A stretch of DNA of 64,000 nucleotides from Pomphorhynchus laevis (lineage: Eukaryota > Acanthocephala > Palaeacanthocephala > Echinorhynchida > Pomphorhynchidae): contig WNNJ02000319.1 of the NCBI GenBank assembly GCA_012934845.2, positions 124,001-188,000 on the forward strand. The letters are read 5' to 3'. The position numbers were made by a program, and so were the translations under genes. Numbering within the stretch: position 1 is the first letter of the stretch; each line of letters opens with the position of its first letter. Shown here one piece after another: positions 1 to 11,854 of this stretch. The notes beneath the pieces were generated by a model that saw only the letters and a program-made list of their open reading frames with translations, made no database searches and was not told the origin of the DNA.

Positions 1-645
1 ATCCTTAAATATTTTGATAAATCAAAATATATATTTTGACAAGTAAAAGGTGTTCCAATGGGTGGTAATAGTAGCCCAATTATAGCTGATTTGTTTTTAA
101 GCTTTATAGAATATGAATTTGTTCATAACTGTGTAAAAACTAAATCTAAACAATATAAATATATGAAATATATGTTTCGATACATTGATGATATATGTGT
201 ATTTAATTCTAATAATTTTTATTCAATTAGTGAGCACATTTATCCAGAAAGCCTTATTCTTAACAAAACCAATATTAATGATAAAGAAGGTGTATATCTA
301 GATATGAACATTAAATTAACATTAACTAAAACTACTTTTAATTTATATCGTAAAGATGACATATTTAAATTTACAAGAAACATATTTTTGCATGAGCATT
401 CATGCATACCATATAATATAAAATATAATACATTAAATAATGAAATTTTAAGAATTGCAACAATATGTAATGATATTGGCTTTCTTCATAACCATTTAAG
501 TAATTTAATAGATACATATTTTAAACTAGGTTACTATAAAAATAACATCAAGCAGAAAATAGTAAAATATATAAATCAACACAATAATATAAAGAATAAA
601 TTTAAACTCTTAAGTGGCAAATTTTTATGGATGGATAATAAATAA
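1..645 (+). pseudogene. Naiad-type Penelope-like RT, C-terminal half
   Basis: C-terminal part of a PLE reverse transcriptase cut by the window edge. Visible are RT motif B (VKGVPMGGNSSPIIAD, from about base 46), motif C with the catalytic YIDD (about bases 181-192), and the PLE thumb ending in a Lys/Asn-rich tail with its stop at 643-645. Nothing resembling a GIY-YIG endonuclease follows, which fits Naiads, where that domain is N-terminal. It is nearly identical to the copy at 44135-45126 but lacks about two dozen bases before motif B, so it is not a working copy. Base composition is extremely AT-rich. Identification as a PLE RT is firm; the Naiad label rests on the better copies at 41190-50341. 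Confidence 0.85.
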
Positions 646-689
646 TATACTTTGTATTAGAATAAGATACTAGATAGTTATTTCAGAGG

Positions 690-780
690 AAATACATCAT
701 TAGCATGTATTTGGCCCCGCTGCTATGTTGGGTAGAGGAGTTAGGGGCCGAAACCTGATAGCATAGCAGTTCCTCCATTG
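690..780 (+). other. Conserved structured RNA block in Naiad pLTR
   Basis: GC-rich island in an AT-rich pLTR. By hand, an outer hairpin pairs AAATACAT with ATGTATTT; GGCCCC (713-718) pairs with GGGGCC (744-749); and CTGCTATG (720-727) pairs with CATAGCAG (762-769). The last two interlock as a pseudoknot. A GAAA tetranucleotide (750-753) follows the second GC strand. Related blocks sit near 1272, 1758, 11040, 12150, 27745, 28330, 31735, 42425 and 45170. The function is unknown. Confidence 0.55.
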
Positions 781-802
781 TATCAGACGTTATTATTCTG
801 AT

Positions 803-853
803 ATAACAGACGTTGTATGAGAATAATTCTTATTCTGATACAACGTCTGTTAT
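803..853. repeat. Inverted duplication inside a Naiad pLTR
   Basis: The pLTR sequence TGATACAACGTCTGTTAT is present once in normal orientation (about 836-853) and once inverted (from about 803), giving a fold-back of roughly 24 bases per arm. The conserved CTGATGACCTC found at this point in other copies is missing. This is consistent with a template-switch or snap-back event during PLE reverse transcription. Confidence 0.6.
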
Positions 854-1227
854 TTATTAGTTAATTCATAAAAATGACGTTTAGTTTAAATTTCAATTTT
901 TTATTTTTACTTGATTTAAATTATAGAAAATCTAAAAGCAATTATTAATTTTATTATTTAATTATTAAATTTTGATTTAGCATTATTATGTTTTGTTTAT
1001 TTTATAATTGTATTAAATACGTAGACTCAGTTAGCTGATTTGATTTATAGAATAAGATTGGTTCAGTTAGCTGATATTCGCTATCATGATAGATAACAAA
1101 TACTTACAACCCTGAAGATGACGTGCCGTGGTGCCATCGAAATATTGGATTTTTCTAATCAAATAAATACTCCTATTTCCTCGCCTTCTTGTAATAATTT
1201 GGATTGGAAACGAATTTTCTCCAATAT

Positions 1228-1470
1228 ACTTTGTATTAGAATTAGATACTTGATAATCAAATTTTATCAAAGGAAATACGTAATTTGTACGTGTTTGGCC
1301 CCGCTCCTATGTTGGGTCGAGGAATAGGGGCCTGAAGATGGCAATTCCGCCTGATGACCTCTAATAAAATCAAACAGAAAATAGTAAAATATATAAATCA
1401 ACTCAATAATATTAAAATAAATTTAAAATCATTAGCGGAAATTTTTTATGGATGAATAATAAATAATATA
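1228..1470 (+). mobile_element. Naiad fragment: diverged pLTR core fused to RT tail
   Basis: A second, more diverged terminal block keeps the GGCCCC/GGGGCC pair and CTGATGACCTC (near 1353). It is joined directly to the last codons of the RT (the KQKIVKYINQ region, about 1370-1465). This order, terminal region followed by an RT tail, is what a tandem PLE array would leave after deletion. Confidence 0.65.
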
Positions 1471-1689
1471 TCCTGTTTTAAAATTTGAAACAAATTTAAA
1501 TTATGACAAAAAAAATTATAGTGTAATATATTATTAATTGTATAATATTTTTATAATATAGCATTATATTACTATATTATATCGTAATATAATATATCGT
1601 AATATAATATATAATATTATTAATTACTATTTTACAACTAAAATAATCTTAATTCTGATATATCGTATTGCCCAATGTAATTGACCTTT

Positions 1690-2040
1690 ATGTAATTGAT
1701 AATAAATAATATACTGTATTAGAATACGATACACTTAATAATCAAATTTCATCATAGGAAATATTGCCATGTATCTGACTCCACTGCTAAGTTGAATGAT
1801 GAATAGGGGACGAAACCCGATAGCATAACAGAATCTCATCTTTAATTCTAATAAATGGTTATCTATTAATCTGTTCATAGAAATTATAAATTATATAAAT
1901 TCTTAAAAATTCTAAACTTAAAATATCCGAATTGCATATATCAAAAAAATTTTATATCTTTATTTTCTTTTTATAAAAAAGAAAATGAATTTTTTATTTT
2001 TTTTCCACGTACAAAATACGTCGATTCAGTTAACTAATAA
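1690..2040 (+). repeat. Third, old Naiad pLTR copy
   Basis: A degraded copy of the terminal region: the post-stop sequence ATAATAAATAATATACTGTATTAGA, the structured block near 1758-1835 (one GC helix no longer pairs), and an end at about 2005-2030 that resembles GACTCAGTTAGCTGA with changes. With 649-1042 and 1228-1470 it makes three successive pLTR-like blocks of increasing decay. Confidence 0.55.
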
Positions 2041-2814
2041 CGTAATGACGCTATTCTTTAAATTTTAGAGAAAATAAACAATTTTCAATGGAACAACACT
2101 TGAACTACCGATTGCTACCATCAACTCGCTAATTTTTTTGGAAGTGTTATGTTCGTCAATCAGAAACTTATTCCGGTGTAAGTAAATAAATTGTAAATTA
2201 AATTCATAAAATAAAATAATATATTCAATAGTTTGCAAATAGTTGTACTCCGGATTATACAATACTCTTTAAGTGGTGATTGTGCTGTACAAAACATCAT
2301 TAAAGTTAAACTTATTCCATTTCATGTTTATATATTTTAATTCAAAAATTGAAAGTAAACCTATAATATTCACTTATTTAATTTATGAATAAGTTGACTT
2401 ATTTGTAATATTTTGTAATATAATAACTTAAATATTTGTAATTTAAATATTCAAAAGTTCTACATTATACTTTAAATAGTAAATTAAATCTTATTTAGCA
2501 GTCGGAAGTAAGGATTTTGGTTATTATAGTACAATTTTTATGTTGCTTCCATATGCTTACAATTAATAAATGTAAAAAATATGATTTTGACTTATTAATT
2601 AACATTTTAAAATTTCAAATTATATTGTAAATATTTTAATTTGCTTAAAAACATGCAAATCAAATATTCAAATTAAAACATTCAATTTTTTTAAAAAATT
2701 TTTTATAACAATACATTTTCAGTTACCCGCAAATGGGTCCTCTACATATTTTTACAAAATTGTTCAATCATTTTTTAAGTATTTTATTGTGAAGTTGTAT
2801 CCTCACACAGCTAT
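2041..2814. other. AT-rich DNA, no gene seen
   Basis: No protein family, RNA gene or clear repeat is recognisable. Short open frames here have no motif and the composition expected of random AT-rich DNA. Confidence 0.5.
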
Positions 2815-3949
2815 ATAGCGCCACATCGTCGTAGACAAAACGACAAACTCTTGGCTATGGCGACGACAATATTTGTTCGAATTTGGTTTACGCATGTCGC
2901 GTAATCAATATTGTTTTTATTGGCTATCTTGTGAGATATTTTTTAAGGACTTGATTGGCATCCATTCCAATTCCTCCACTCGTTGTTAGTACGAAAGGAT
3001 AAAATACAGCTCTTTCAATCCTAGTTACTCATTTGGCATATTTTGCTAGTTTCCTTGAACGATGGTAATTATAGCTAGCCTTGAACGATGGTAATTAACG
3101 ATGGTAATTATAGCAGTAGGACCTGATATATAGGAAGAAACATGACAGTTATAGATACAGATGTCCAAAAAGGACCGCTCTAGATTTTTATTCTCAGTAC
3201 TGTTATAAGCCACATCCAATCGAGCCTCGTCAGCACGAGTGGTTGCACGGTTCTCAAATGAAACATCATAAGTCAGTGGAGACAATTTTGGTTCCGTAAA
3301 GACCAAGTATGGCACTTGCTTAATTGTATTAGCAACGATGTCTCGCACAATATTGTGTCTGATGGATGGTATACCCTCAGTTTGACATGAAAGTGCATGC
3401 GTAGTGATCAATGGCTCTCCACAACAACAATTCGTAATCACCCCATCCAAATTTATTCCATACATCACAGCTAGAGCGTCTTTAAACGTCTCCTTGGATA
3501 TCCTGAAATCTTGTCTGCTAAAGACACGATTCGAAAGCCATTAAGAAACTCCCTTGTCGGCGGCGTACTATAGAGTATTTTTCCATCTTTCATCAGCAGA
3601 CAGTAAAAATTGAAGTCTCTTATTCACGTCGTCTTCTAATTTTCCCAATTTTATTTTTTCTAATCTTTTTTTTTCCATATTTATAAGTTCATCGCCCATT
3701 ATACCGTCCAAGTACGATCGACACTGTTCTAAAGATGATGCATATGTGAATTTGGCAAGCTCCATCGGATTCGATATTCCAAGCCCACCCTGGCTAAATG
3801 GAAAAAACGACACCGTACTGAGTTCTTCCAACTGTTTAACAGATCCAAACATCTTTGGTATGAAATGCTCTCGCAAAGAATCCGCCAGTGGTTTCCATAT
3901 AATAGTGTCAACTGGTGTTGTTCTTAAAATATGAGTCCAACGAAACTGC
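2815..3949 (-). pseudogene. RLE-type LINE, C-terminal part
   Basis: Reading right to left: RT thumb with the family motif GGLGISNPMELAK (about 3745-3790); a CCHC knuckle CCCGEPLITTHALSC; the nuclease motif RHNIVRD followed by EP, then R-x-D and F-x-D blocks typical of the restriction-like endonuclease of R2-type LINEs; and a C-terminal block TTSGGIG found also in copies 7335-10530 and 46012-49215. The reading frame shifts several times. The upstream RT is missing because LINE-A adjoins at about 3950. The RLE assignment rests on the knuckle plus the R-H/R-D/D pattern; the exact clade is not determined. Confidence 0.75.
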
Positions 3950-3951
3950 AG

Positions 3952-4480
3952 AGCCTGACTCCCCTTCTAGAGGTGGAGGACGTGTGTGAATTAAAATCGA
4001 AGTACAATCTGCTTTCTGTACGATCTGTCAAATCTAAAGCGGGACAAGATCTTCCAATTGCATTCTCCACCGTGGATATTGACCACGAACTCATACTAAC
4101 AAAATCGGCATCCAACTCCTTCTTGGGGTACAACTTAAAGTGTTCATTGATAGAACATGACAACTGGGCATACCCCCACTGCAATGTCTGTCACTTGTGA
4201 GGGCACTGGTTGTCGACCTGTTCATCGACGAGAATATGTGGAGTTTGCGGTAGTGACTCCTGCAATTTCCTACTTAAGGGGGAGAAATGTACGGCTCCCC
4301 AGTCTGCCGTAACTGCACCGGGGACCATCCTTCCTGGTCCAGACGTTGTAAACATTTCAAGGCTTACCAAAGGACTTTTTCGGGTCTTTCGAACAATACT
4401 AAATCCGCTACTGACTTCTCTACTGTTACTGCTTCTTCTGACAAAATGTCCAATAAAGACATATTCAACTTATAGATTCG
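3952..4480 (+). pseudogene. LINE-A ORF1, CCHC zinc-knuckle RNA-binding protein
   Basis: The frame carries three cysteine knuckles in series: CNVCHL-GHWLSTC, CGVCGSDSCN with a later KC, and CRNCTGDHPSWSRRC. This is the layout of the gag-like nucleic-acid-binding ORF1 of I/Jockey/R1 LINEs. The ORF is interrupted by a stop inside the first knuckle and a frame change before the third (about 4285). ORF2 begins about 300 bases downstream. Confidence 0.65.
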
Positions 4481-4789
4481 AACAAAAAATTTATTTTGGC
4501 CCAGATGGAGAAAATGATCGCTTCTCTGGTATCTGCTCTTCTGGGAACTTCCAATACTAAGGCTTTGCCGGAACTTGCCTTACCTCACTCAAAGAAACGA
4601 GCGGCTTCTGCTCAGACAGTTCACCCTCAAAAGTTGGAATGCTACTCAAGCAGAAGGTCGCCTCAATCCAAGGAAATGAAGATATCGCCCAGGGGTTCCG
4701 ACCCTAGATGAAGTTAGTGGTTGGAAGGACAACCTTCCTGCACTTAGCTCTGTCTAGGTTGGCTTCCCCCGTCCAACTTATCTGACACA

Positions 4790-7170
4790 ATGGTGAGTAA
4801 ACCTGAGCCTTTTTCACTGAATATCCTTTAGTGGAATTCGGGAGGTGCTTCTGCCCTTAGACTTTTATCTGGTAGAGACGCAGATGTTATAGTCCTTCAG
4901 GATATGCGGTCTATCCGTCTCCCCCGGGACATTACTCGATTTATCACAAAGCATATTTGTTTCTCAAGGACTCTTGACCATAGTTAAGTGCTCATTAAGA
5001 ACCTCCTCTTGCTAAATTACTCTTGTCCAGCTCTGTCTTGTTTGGTAGTTTCACTCGTAAGAACGGTAAGCGCTTCAGTATAGCCAATGTCTACATCCGG
5101 CAAAGGGGAGATTCACAAGAACCGTGAACTACTGGATGGGATTATTGACGGCGGCTATGACATGATACTTGGTGACTTCAACGACATAACTGGTCGTTAG
5201 ATTAATGCAGCCCTCCGCAGAGCCAGGAACTGTTATCTTATTAACAAACCACCGTCCCCCACCTTTCATTGCACATCAACGAATTCACTCCTCGACTTAT
5301 TACTGCTCCATGAGAGGTGGTTGTTAAAACCCTTCTGTACAGAGCAGTCGCGACAACATCTGTCCACCTATCATGATCTAATTCGATGGATGATAAAAGA
5401 GGATACGCTGCTTCCTAAAAGATTTCACTTTGACATGATCAGAGTGGCTTTCTTCCAGGCAGCTATCCAACGCTTCCCCCGAATTGGAAATGAGAGTTTA
5501 ACCGAATTTAATTCCTACCTCTTTTCGCAAGAAACCGTGTTGCTTTCGACAACCTATAAAGGTCGCATTTTCATTCCCACTCCGACAAAACTCAAGATCC
5601 TAGCTAAACTGTTGAGCCTTCCTAATCTCTCTGCTTCCGCCAGACAGACCCTCTCGAATGAATACTGGCGCACCAAATATTGGTTCCAGCTGAGTCGAGA
5701 TAGGGCGAGTATTGCTCGTCTTAACCCTTCTCAGTCTTCCTTTTGGAAGATATTCATGAAGGAGAAATTTGTTTGTTGGAAGGATAAGGCTTTGGGTTGG
5801 ATCGGTAGTATAGGCCTTGGAAACGTTTTGGAGGAGTCACTAGTCCAGCACAACTATGGAGCCACGCAATCACTTCAACCGATCCCGCCTTGGGAGATTC
5901 CAGGAGTAGGGATTTATCTGTCACATATATTCTCAACGCCTAGGGGCTTCTTCAGAGCACCTCCAAATCCGTCGCTCGACTCTCTTATCGTGTCTGTCAG
6001 CTTTTGACAGCCGATCAAAGAAGGAAGGTGCCCGTCACAATGCTATTAGCCACCCCATCCGATGTGCCCGGCATCAATATTAGTATAAGGATTTTTGTAC
6101 CAAAAAAGTATCCGGTCTCCTATCCTAAAGACCTGCGGCCTATTTTGATTCAAAATTCCCTCGTCTCGATCTACGAAAAAGCGATTGCGCATAGAATCCG
6201 CGATTATCTAATTAGGCGAAATTTAATCCCACCTGGTTTCCATGGGTTTGTCAAAGGTCGCTCGGTCCATTCAGCTGTTGGTGAAGTGCATCGGTTTTGT
6301 CAGGAGAACAGTCATCAACTCGTTGTGGCTGTTTTCCTTGATTTTTCCGATGCATTTGAACACATCTCTATTCCTTTCGTTATCTCTTCTCTCAGGTCCC
6401 TCAGGATGCCCGCGAGAATTGTTAACAGGGTGGAGATACTGTTGTACACCAAGCGATTTTATTACGACGACCCTGATGCGCGTCAGTTCTACCCTATTAC
6501 GGGTGTGCCTAAAGGCTCCCCTCTCTCCTATTTTATATTTTGTTGCCTCCATTAACCTAGTTAAAATATTTAAACGTGATCAACGTTTAGTGGTGTACGC
6601 TGATGACATTACATCCGTGTTCACTTGACGCAGGTGCAAAGACGTAGTCTCGGACATCAGCCGCTTCTTTTTAAGATTAAAAGACCAGTTGCCCAAGTCC
6701 AACCTTGTTTTAAACTCGGTTAAATCGCAGATGGTCGTCTTTAATGGCACCCTTGCTACGAAGCAAAAACTTAAGAGATTAGCACTCTCTGCGCTCTCCT
6801 TTATTTTTGCCTCTTAACCACTCACCACCTTCAGAAGTCGAGTAAAATACCTGGGGTTCACTGTTTCGGTGAACTGGTCGGCGAAAGCTGACCTAGATAG
6901 ACTCAAACGTATCCTGAAGAGAGCTAGGTGGGCTCTGAAACGTGCCCAGCATCTGTCGTTGAAAGGGAAAACCCAGGTGCGCCGTTGGGGCACTTGGGCT
7001 ATCTCGGGATTAGTATTCTTTTCGAGATGACGTCCCACAGAGCAAAGGCTAAGGTTTCTTAAGCTCCTCGTCTCGCGTTTACCCAACATAGTCCGCGCCG
7101 ATTGGACTCTTCGGGGAGTGAAAGACCCCGGGAGGTTTAATCGGAAGGCGGCGTGTTGGATTGGTTGAGG
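4790..7170 (+). pseudogene. LINE-A ORF2, APE endonuclease and reverse transcriptase
   Basis: Starts at ATG 4790. The N-terminal APE-like nuclease has the NSGGASALRLLSG start, the LGDFND motif near 5170 and SLLDLLLLHE near 5290. The RT has DLRPILIQNSL (about 6130), FLDFSDAFEHISI (motif A, about 6335), GVPKGSPLS (motif B, about 6505) and YADDI (motif C, about 6598). Several stops and frame changes break it; the longest clean run is 5321-6007. The 3' part (KYLGFTVSVNWSAKADL) closely matches the 60880-61000 copy. Confidence 0.75.
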
Positions 7171-7334
7171 CCGTAAATGGAATAGAAGACTTACAGAATG
7201 AAGATAAAGTAGAAGAAGAGTGAACTTATTTTCTGTTTGTCTAACTCGTGTTCATTCCATTTTTGTTTTTTTTTTATCAAAATCTTATTATTATAAAACT
7301 ATTGTAAGGGTCTGCACTAGTATTCTTCAACTCA

Positions 7335-10300
7335 CATCATTGGATGGTGGCGGGCAGAACGCGAACCCCGAATGCAATCGAGATGCATCGTGCAAACTGC
7401 AGTCCAATTCTTGCCCGGATCCTCGATATTTCATTTGCATATAGCAGCCTTTTCTTTGTTCCAAGTTTGAGTGCTATTCTTTTGATGACCTTAGTAGCCA
7501 ACTTCCCTGTTCCGCCAATGCAAGAGAAGAGAGTGTAATAGGAATAAAACTTGCTTGTTCAACCAACGACACTGATACTCGAAAGAGACTAGAGTAGATT
7601 TCGAAAGGTCGGAGGCAGCGAAAACGTTGAACACGCAAGTATCGAATAATGCTCGCTCCGAGCGACCCCCATAAAATTCACACCACGAAATATCCAGACG
7701 AGCCTTAGAATCGGTAGTGGTAGTAGCTCTTTCGAAAATAATACTGTCATGAACAGGCTTTAGCATTGGCTCAATCTGTACACCATTGCATATTTCTGTA
7801 AGTTCATCTGCCAAAATGTCATGTATTGAGTCATGTTTGATTGAAGGGTACCCACAGTTGGCACATCAGTGAGTGACCGAGCGAAGTGGGTTCTCCGCAT
7901 GGGCAATGAGTGGGCGCATCACTCGACAGACTATTATATCTGGCTTCTATCGCATCACGAAATGCTGCGCTATCGATACGAGTGTGAGGTTCATAGGTAG
8001 GGTATATAGATAACCACGATGAAGCGCCCTTGATCGAAGAATGTTCAACCGTTCTTGCTATTGTGCCATCAAGTTCTGAGAGGACCTTTGATCTTAGTGA
8101 TTTCTGAGTGTTTTTAGTAAACGGATGAGATCAGAGCAAATATTTTGCTCGGTTCTTAGATCGCCTCCATATAGACCATTTAAAAATGGTTCACTTAAGA
8201 TTTGGGAGAATTTGTACTCCTCTTGGGCGCTCACACAAGGATCGACAATGCCGAGGTCCTCGCAGTTCAATGGAAGAGGGAATAGTGTCCAGCGCGATTT
8301 ATCATCGGCGGTCGCAAGAGCAAAAATCTCACTGAAACTGTTGTGAATAACATGCTGTAGTTCATCAAACCAGTTGCATTGACAGTCGGTCGTGCGCTGT
8401 GTGTGAATCCTGTTTTTGTAGGATCCGAATCATGCTCGTATATGTTACTTGAGCATCTAGTATGCCGACCTCGGCCAAGCGACTAACGAGTGTGCAAAAT
8501 TTTGATACTTTTGCTGTGATTGAACTATGGACGTAGTCATCTCTTCCAACTGGAGCACTAAGAACTACGGTACCATCAACACGAATTTCAATTCCGGTAT
8601 CGCCGAATAGGCTGCTCATGTCGGATTCTCTTTCTTGAGAAGATAGCAAGACACACTTTTTGGAATTGACATGGAACCCAAAAGCTGGACCGATTTGGCA
8701 TAAAAACATGAACGCGTCTTTAATTTGATTAGGTGTTCCCAACAGGTTACCATCATCCGCATACCAGAATTGATGAATGTTAGGAAACTTTGTTGCTATC
8801 TGCGATAAGATGGGTAGTGTTGCAACTGCAAATGCAGGCATTGCTAGCACATCACCCTGCGTAAAGCCCTCTTCAGATGAGATGAATTTGTCGCTGATTG
8901 AGAAATCTGAAGGATTATCGTAAAAATTAAACATGACAGTGGAAAGCAAAGGGCACAGACGATCAATGTTCATATGGTCTGCTTTTCTATTGATCCTATT
9001 AAACGCATTGTTCGCATCGATAGTCAAAAGAACTGAGTTGGGATACTCAATGAATCTATCACGAACTGCGCGTGTCACACATTCAACTCCGCATCGTTGA
9101 CCTGCACACATCAGTAATCGTCTGCAAACTTGTTGGACATAATCAGAAACGAGGGACAGTATCATCTTGGACATGATTCTCCTGCTAACGTCGCCAATAC
9201 CTATTGGTCTTATCCCTGACTTTTTCGTTAATGCGATTAAACGACTTGATGCTAGAACATTGACTGTATCAGCCGATATGACTTACGTTGCTAGCGATTT
9301 GGAGAATACTGCAAGTGAATTTGCCAGTTCAGTCGATTCCCTCCCAAACTTTGTGAGCATATTTAGCCAGGATTGGGCATCAAGCCCAGAGGGGCCAGCG
9401 CTACCTTTTACTCTCTTCGCAATCCGTATAATGAGCTCGCTGTCTATAGAATCAAAGACCACAGGGTGGGAGTTAGGCACTGTGAGAGGTAAAGTTTCGA
9501 CAATAGCAGCTTGGTCGAGCGGAGCAGCGGTAGGGTGTTTGTCCTTTAGCATGCTTCGGACGGATCTTAAATTAATCATGTCATCAGGTTACAATAGAAC
9601 ACCGGGGGTTGATTCACTGTCGATATGTATAGCGGCACTCAACCTACCACCCAAAACCAAACTAACAAACCTCTTGCGCCAGTCACGTGTCAAGATATAC
9701 CGAACCTTAAGAGAGTTAATTTGTTGCAATGTGCAGGCTTCGGAATACAATGATGAATATTCCTTATTGAACCATAAGTCCAGTCTTCGCTATAAGATTT
9801 CCTTGAGCGTTCTCGATGATGTACGAGCTGTACGCTGAAAAATAAGGTGACCGAGAATAATAGCCATACCGAACGATTCGAACTGAGAAATAGACTCTCT
9901 GTATATGCAGGCAAATTCGGATACAAACCTTTTCGAAGCAGCCACTGTGGTAGTCTGAATAAATCGGGCTTTCAGTGTATCACCTGGTTTTAGATGTCGT
10001 TTACAAACATGTGATCAAATACGCACGTCTTATTGTGTACATTGCCATTTGAGTCAAGAAGCAATATATGAACACCGTCATCGTTCCAGAAGGCTGCAGA
10101 CTGCTGTACATGATGCGAAGCGGATGAATTGTGTTGTGTAATGATTCTGTTATGGCAGTTAATTATTTTATTTTTGCACCTCGGTGCGCGACAATTGACG
10201 CAATGCTTCTTGGATTTTGCACAGCGACAGCCCTTACACACCGCTGCCGGTCCGTTGCAGGTGCAACAAATGATTTCATTCGACGGGTGACTCCGGACCA

Positions 10301-10530
10301 TTGTTTGGCTTGTTGCTTGACTCGTTGTCAGAGCCCTTCTATCCGGGGATGACTTTGTAAATTGTAAGTTTTATTGTAAGTATGTACGATTGTAAAATTT
10401 GTATGTTATTTATTTTAAGAATGTTTATTAGATCTCAAATGTATGTTTATTGGATATCAAACTTTTTTAATATTTAATTATTTTCAAATAAATTTTCTTT
10501 CATTAAAAAATAATAAAACTATTGTATACA
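7335..10530 (-). mobile_element. RLE-type LINE, near full length
   Basis: A - strand element of about 3.2 kb, the same family and length as the precisely bounded copy 46012-49215. It includes a 5' leader (10302-10530), a Cys-rich N terminus, RT, CCHC and nuclease regions, ending near 7335. The leader shares a block with the other copy (GAGCCCTT...GGGATGAC on the + strand, near 10335). It lies directly beside a Naiad terminus at 10578. Confidence 0.75.
7340..10301 (-). pseudogene. RLE LINE polyprotein (Cys-rich N terminus, RT, CCHC, nuclease)
   Basis: Begins at ATG 10301 (MVRSHPSNEIICCTCNG) with a cysteine cluster CCTCNGPAAVCKGCRCAKSK reminiscent of CXC-type zinc motifs. Then come GSAGPSGLDAQSW (about 9390), the RT finger region, LLTIDANNAFNRINR (motif A), GFTQGDVLAMPAFA (motif B) and WYADDGNLLG (motif C, about 8750). 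Downstream are GASSWL, a knuckle CPCGEPTSLGHSLMC, and the nuclease region with KARLDISW and LFDTCVFN (7491-7814). The protein is split by several frame changes, but 8365-9174 is a clean 269-codon run. Homology with 46012-49215 is evident throughout. The RT is divergent from R2 and the clade is not assigned. Confidence 0.78.
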
Positions 10531-10577
10531 TATTTAAATTAAGTTTATAATAGTCAGTTTGCCCAATTATTATGCTT

Positions 10578-11275
10578 GATCAGTTAGCTGAGTCTACGTT
10601 AACTATTTGGAGAAAACCATTCTTACCTTTATTCTGAAAAGAAAAGAAGTCATGTACAAATTTGCTTTGTCATAAAGCAAATACGTATCGTTATTATAAC
10701 TTTATATTGAGTAGGAACAAAGAATTTTGCACAAAACGCTTATCTATAATTTTACAAAGTATTATGTCAAAGTATTGTCGAAGTAAAATAGTGTTTTGGC
10801 CTGGGATATACATGATTGGCTGTATATGCAAAAATTCTAAACTAGATGGAAACAACATGGAATCATTATCAATCGATAAGGATTAATTCCAGATCTTCAT
10901 TTGTAGGTTGATCACTATTTATATGGCGATCTCCCACGGGTGGAATACGGTAGCTCCTTAACTATATCAGAGTTGAAGCAGAATAAGGAAACAAGCTCAT
11001 CAGAAGGAACTTATGATAAGGAACTTACTCAGAAGGAACTATTTTATCATGCTTCGGCCACTATTCATGACGAAACATAGCAGCTGACCAGATATATCGA
11101 AATAACGTATTCGATCTGATGAAATATGATGATCTAGTATTATATTTTAATAAAAAGTATATTATTTATTATCTATACATAGAAATTTTCCGTTTAAGAG
11201 TTTAAATTTATTTTTGATTGTATTTTGTTGATTTATATAGTTTACTGTGTTCTGTTTGATTTCATTTTTATAAAA
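10578..11275 (-). mobile_element. Naiad terminal region and RT tail, reverse orientation
   Basis: The terminal motif TCAGTTAGCTGAGTCTACG (10580-10598) marks the outer end. A diverged structured block lies at about 11025-11110. The RT C-terminal tail, in reverse, occupies 11185-11275. The 380 bases between terminus and block are longer than in other copies and not recognisable, so an unidentified insertion is likely. The next bases (11276) begin a Naiad RT in the opposite direction, a head-to-head join. Confidence 0.6.
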
Positions 11276-11853
11276 TCAAATAGAAAATCTAGGTTCATAT
11301 GTAGTGCTCATAAATGTACATAAAAACCACTTTCTGTTTATATGAATAAAATACTTAGAGTAATTAAAAAATATTGTAAGATAATCTAAATTAATACTGG
11401 TATAAAACACTATTTCAGTATATATTCCACAAAAATTTAGAACAGACAAAAGGAATAAATTTTCAAAATATAAATACATACGATTTTAGTACGCTTTATA
11501 CAAATCTAGATTTAGTAGATATTAAAGAAGCGTTAGTCAAATTAATTAATCTTATATTCGTAAAAAGATATACATATATATGTTATAATCATTATAACGC
11601 CTATCTAACAAAAATTAAACCATCAAATAAATATAAATATATGGATAAAATTGAATTAATAGAATCCTTGAATATTTTTAAAAATCAAAATTATTTAAAG
11701 GTAGAAACATCTACCTTTAAATATTTTAAACTAGGTTACTATAAAAATAACATCAAGCAGAAAATAGTAAAATATATAAATCAACACAATAATATAAAGA
11801 ATAAATTTAAACTCTTAAGCGTAAAATTTTATAGAAAAATAGTAATGGGATAG
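11276..11853 (+). pseudogene. Naiad RT, middle part, internally deleted
   Basis: Encodes the finger region (TLKPLSVYMNK equivalent), motif A (NTYDFSTLYTNLDLVD, about 11470-11520) and the A-to-B spacer up to YLKVETSTF, then jumps to the thumb tail KLGYYKNNIKQKIVKYINQ. Motifs B and C are missing, so it cannot be active. Head-to-head with 10578-11275. Confidence 0.75.
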
Positions 11854-11854
11854 T

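Larger units (their letters stand above)
649..1042 (+). repeat. Naiad 3' terminal region (pLTR)
   Basis: Non-coding terminal region downstream of the RT fragment. It contains the GC-rich structured block at 690-780, an AT-rich stretch, and the terminal motif GACTCAGTTAGCTGA near 1024-1038. The same succession follows the RT stop at 45127-45480 and, in reverse, at 42190-42570 and 31518-31905. The copy is modified by an internal inverted duplication (803-853). Confidence 0.8.
3950..7320 (+). mobile_element. LINE-A: CCHC gag-like ORF1 plus APE-RT ORF2
   Basis: A near-complete two-ORF non-LTR retrotransposon, much richer in GC than its surroundings. ORF1 (3952-4480) has zinc knuckles; ORF2 (4790-about 7170) has an APE endonuclease and RT. 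Further copies lie at 55975-56405 and, split by a Gypsy element, at 56406-57619 plus 59965-61240. The 3' boundary is unclear, somewhere in 7170-7330 before the next RLE LINE. The left end abuts a broken RLE LINE. Domain order suits the Jockey/R1/I group, but I cannot place the clade. Confidence 0.75.

Noticed and set aside
2065-2262. 65-codon reverse ORF
   Set aside because: Short, no motif, composition as expected by chance in AT-rich DNA.
3931-4200. 89-codon + frame as one ORF from its first Met
   Set aside because: The first bases are the antisense of the RLE LINE thumb; the true LINE-A ORF1 begins after the join at about 3950.
10662-10886. 74-codon open frame as a gene
   Set aside because: No recognisable family and it lies within an interrupted Naiad terminal region.
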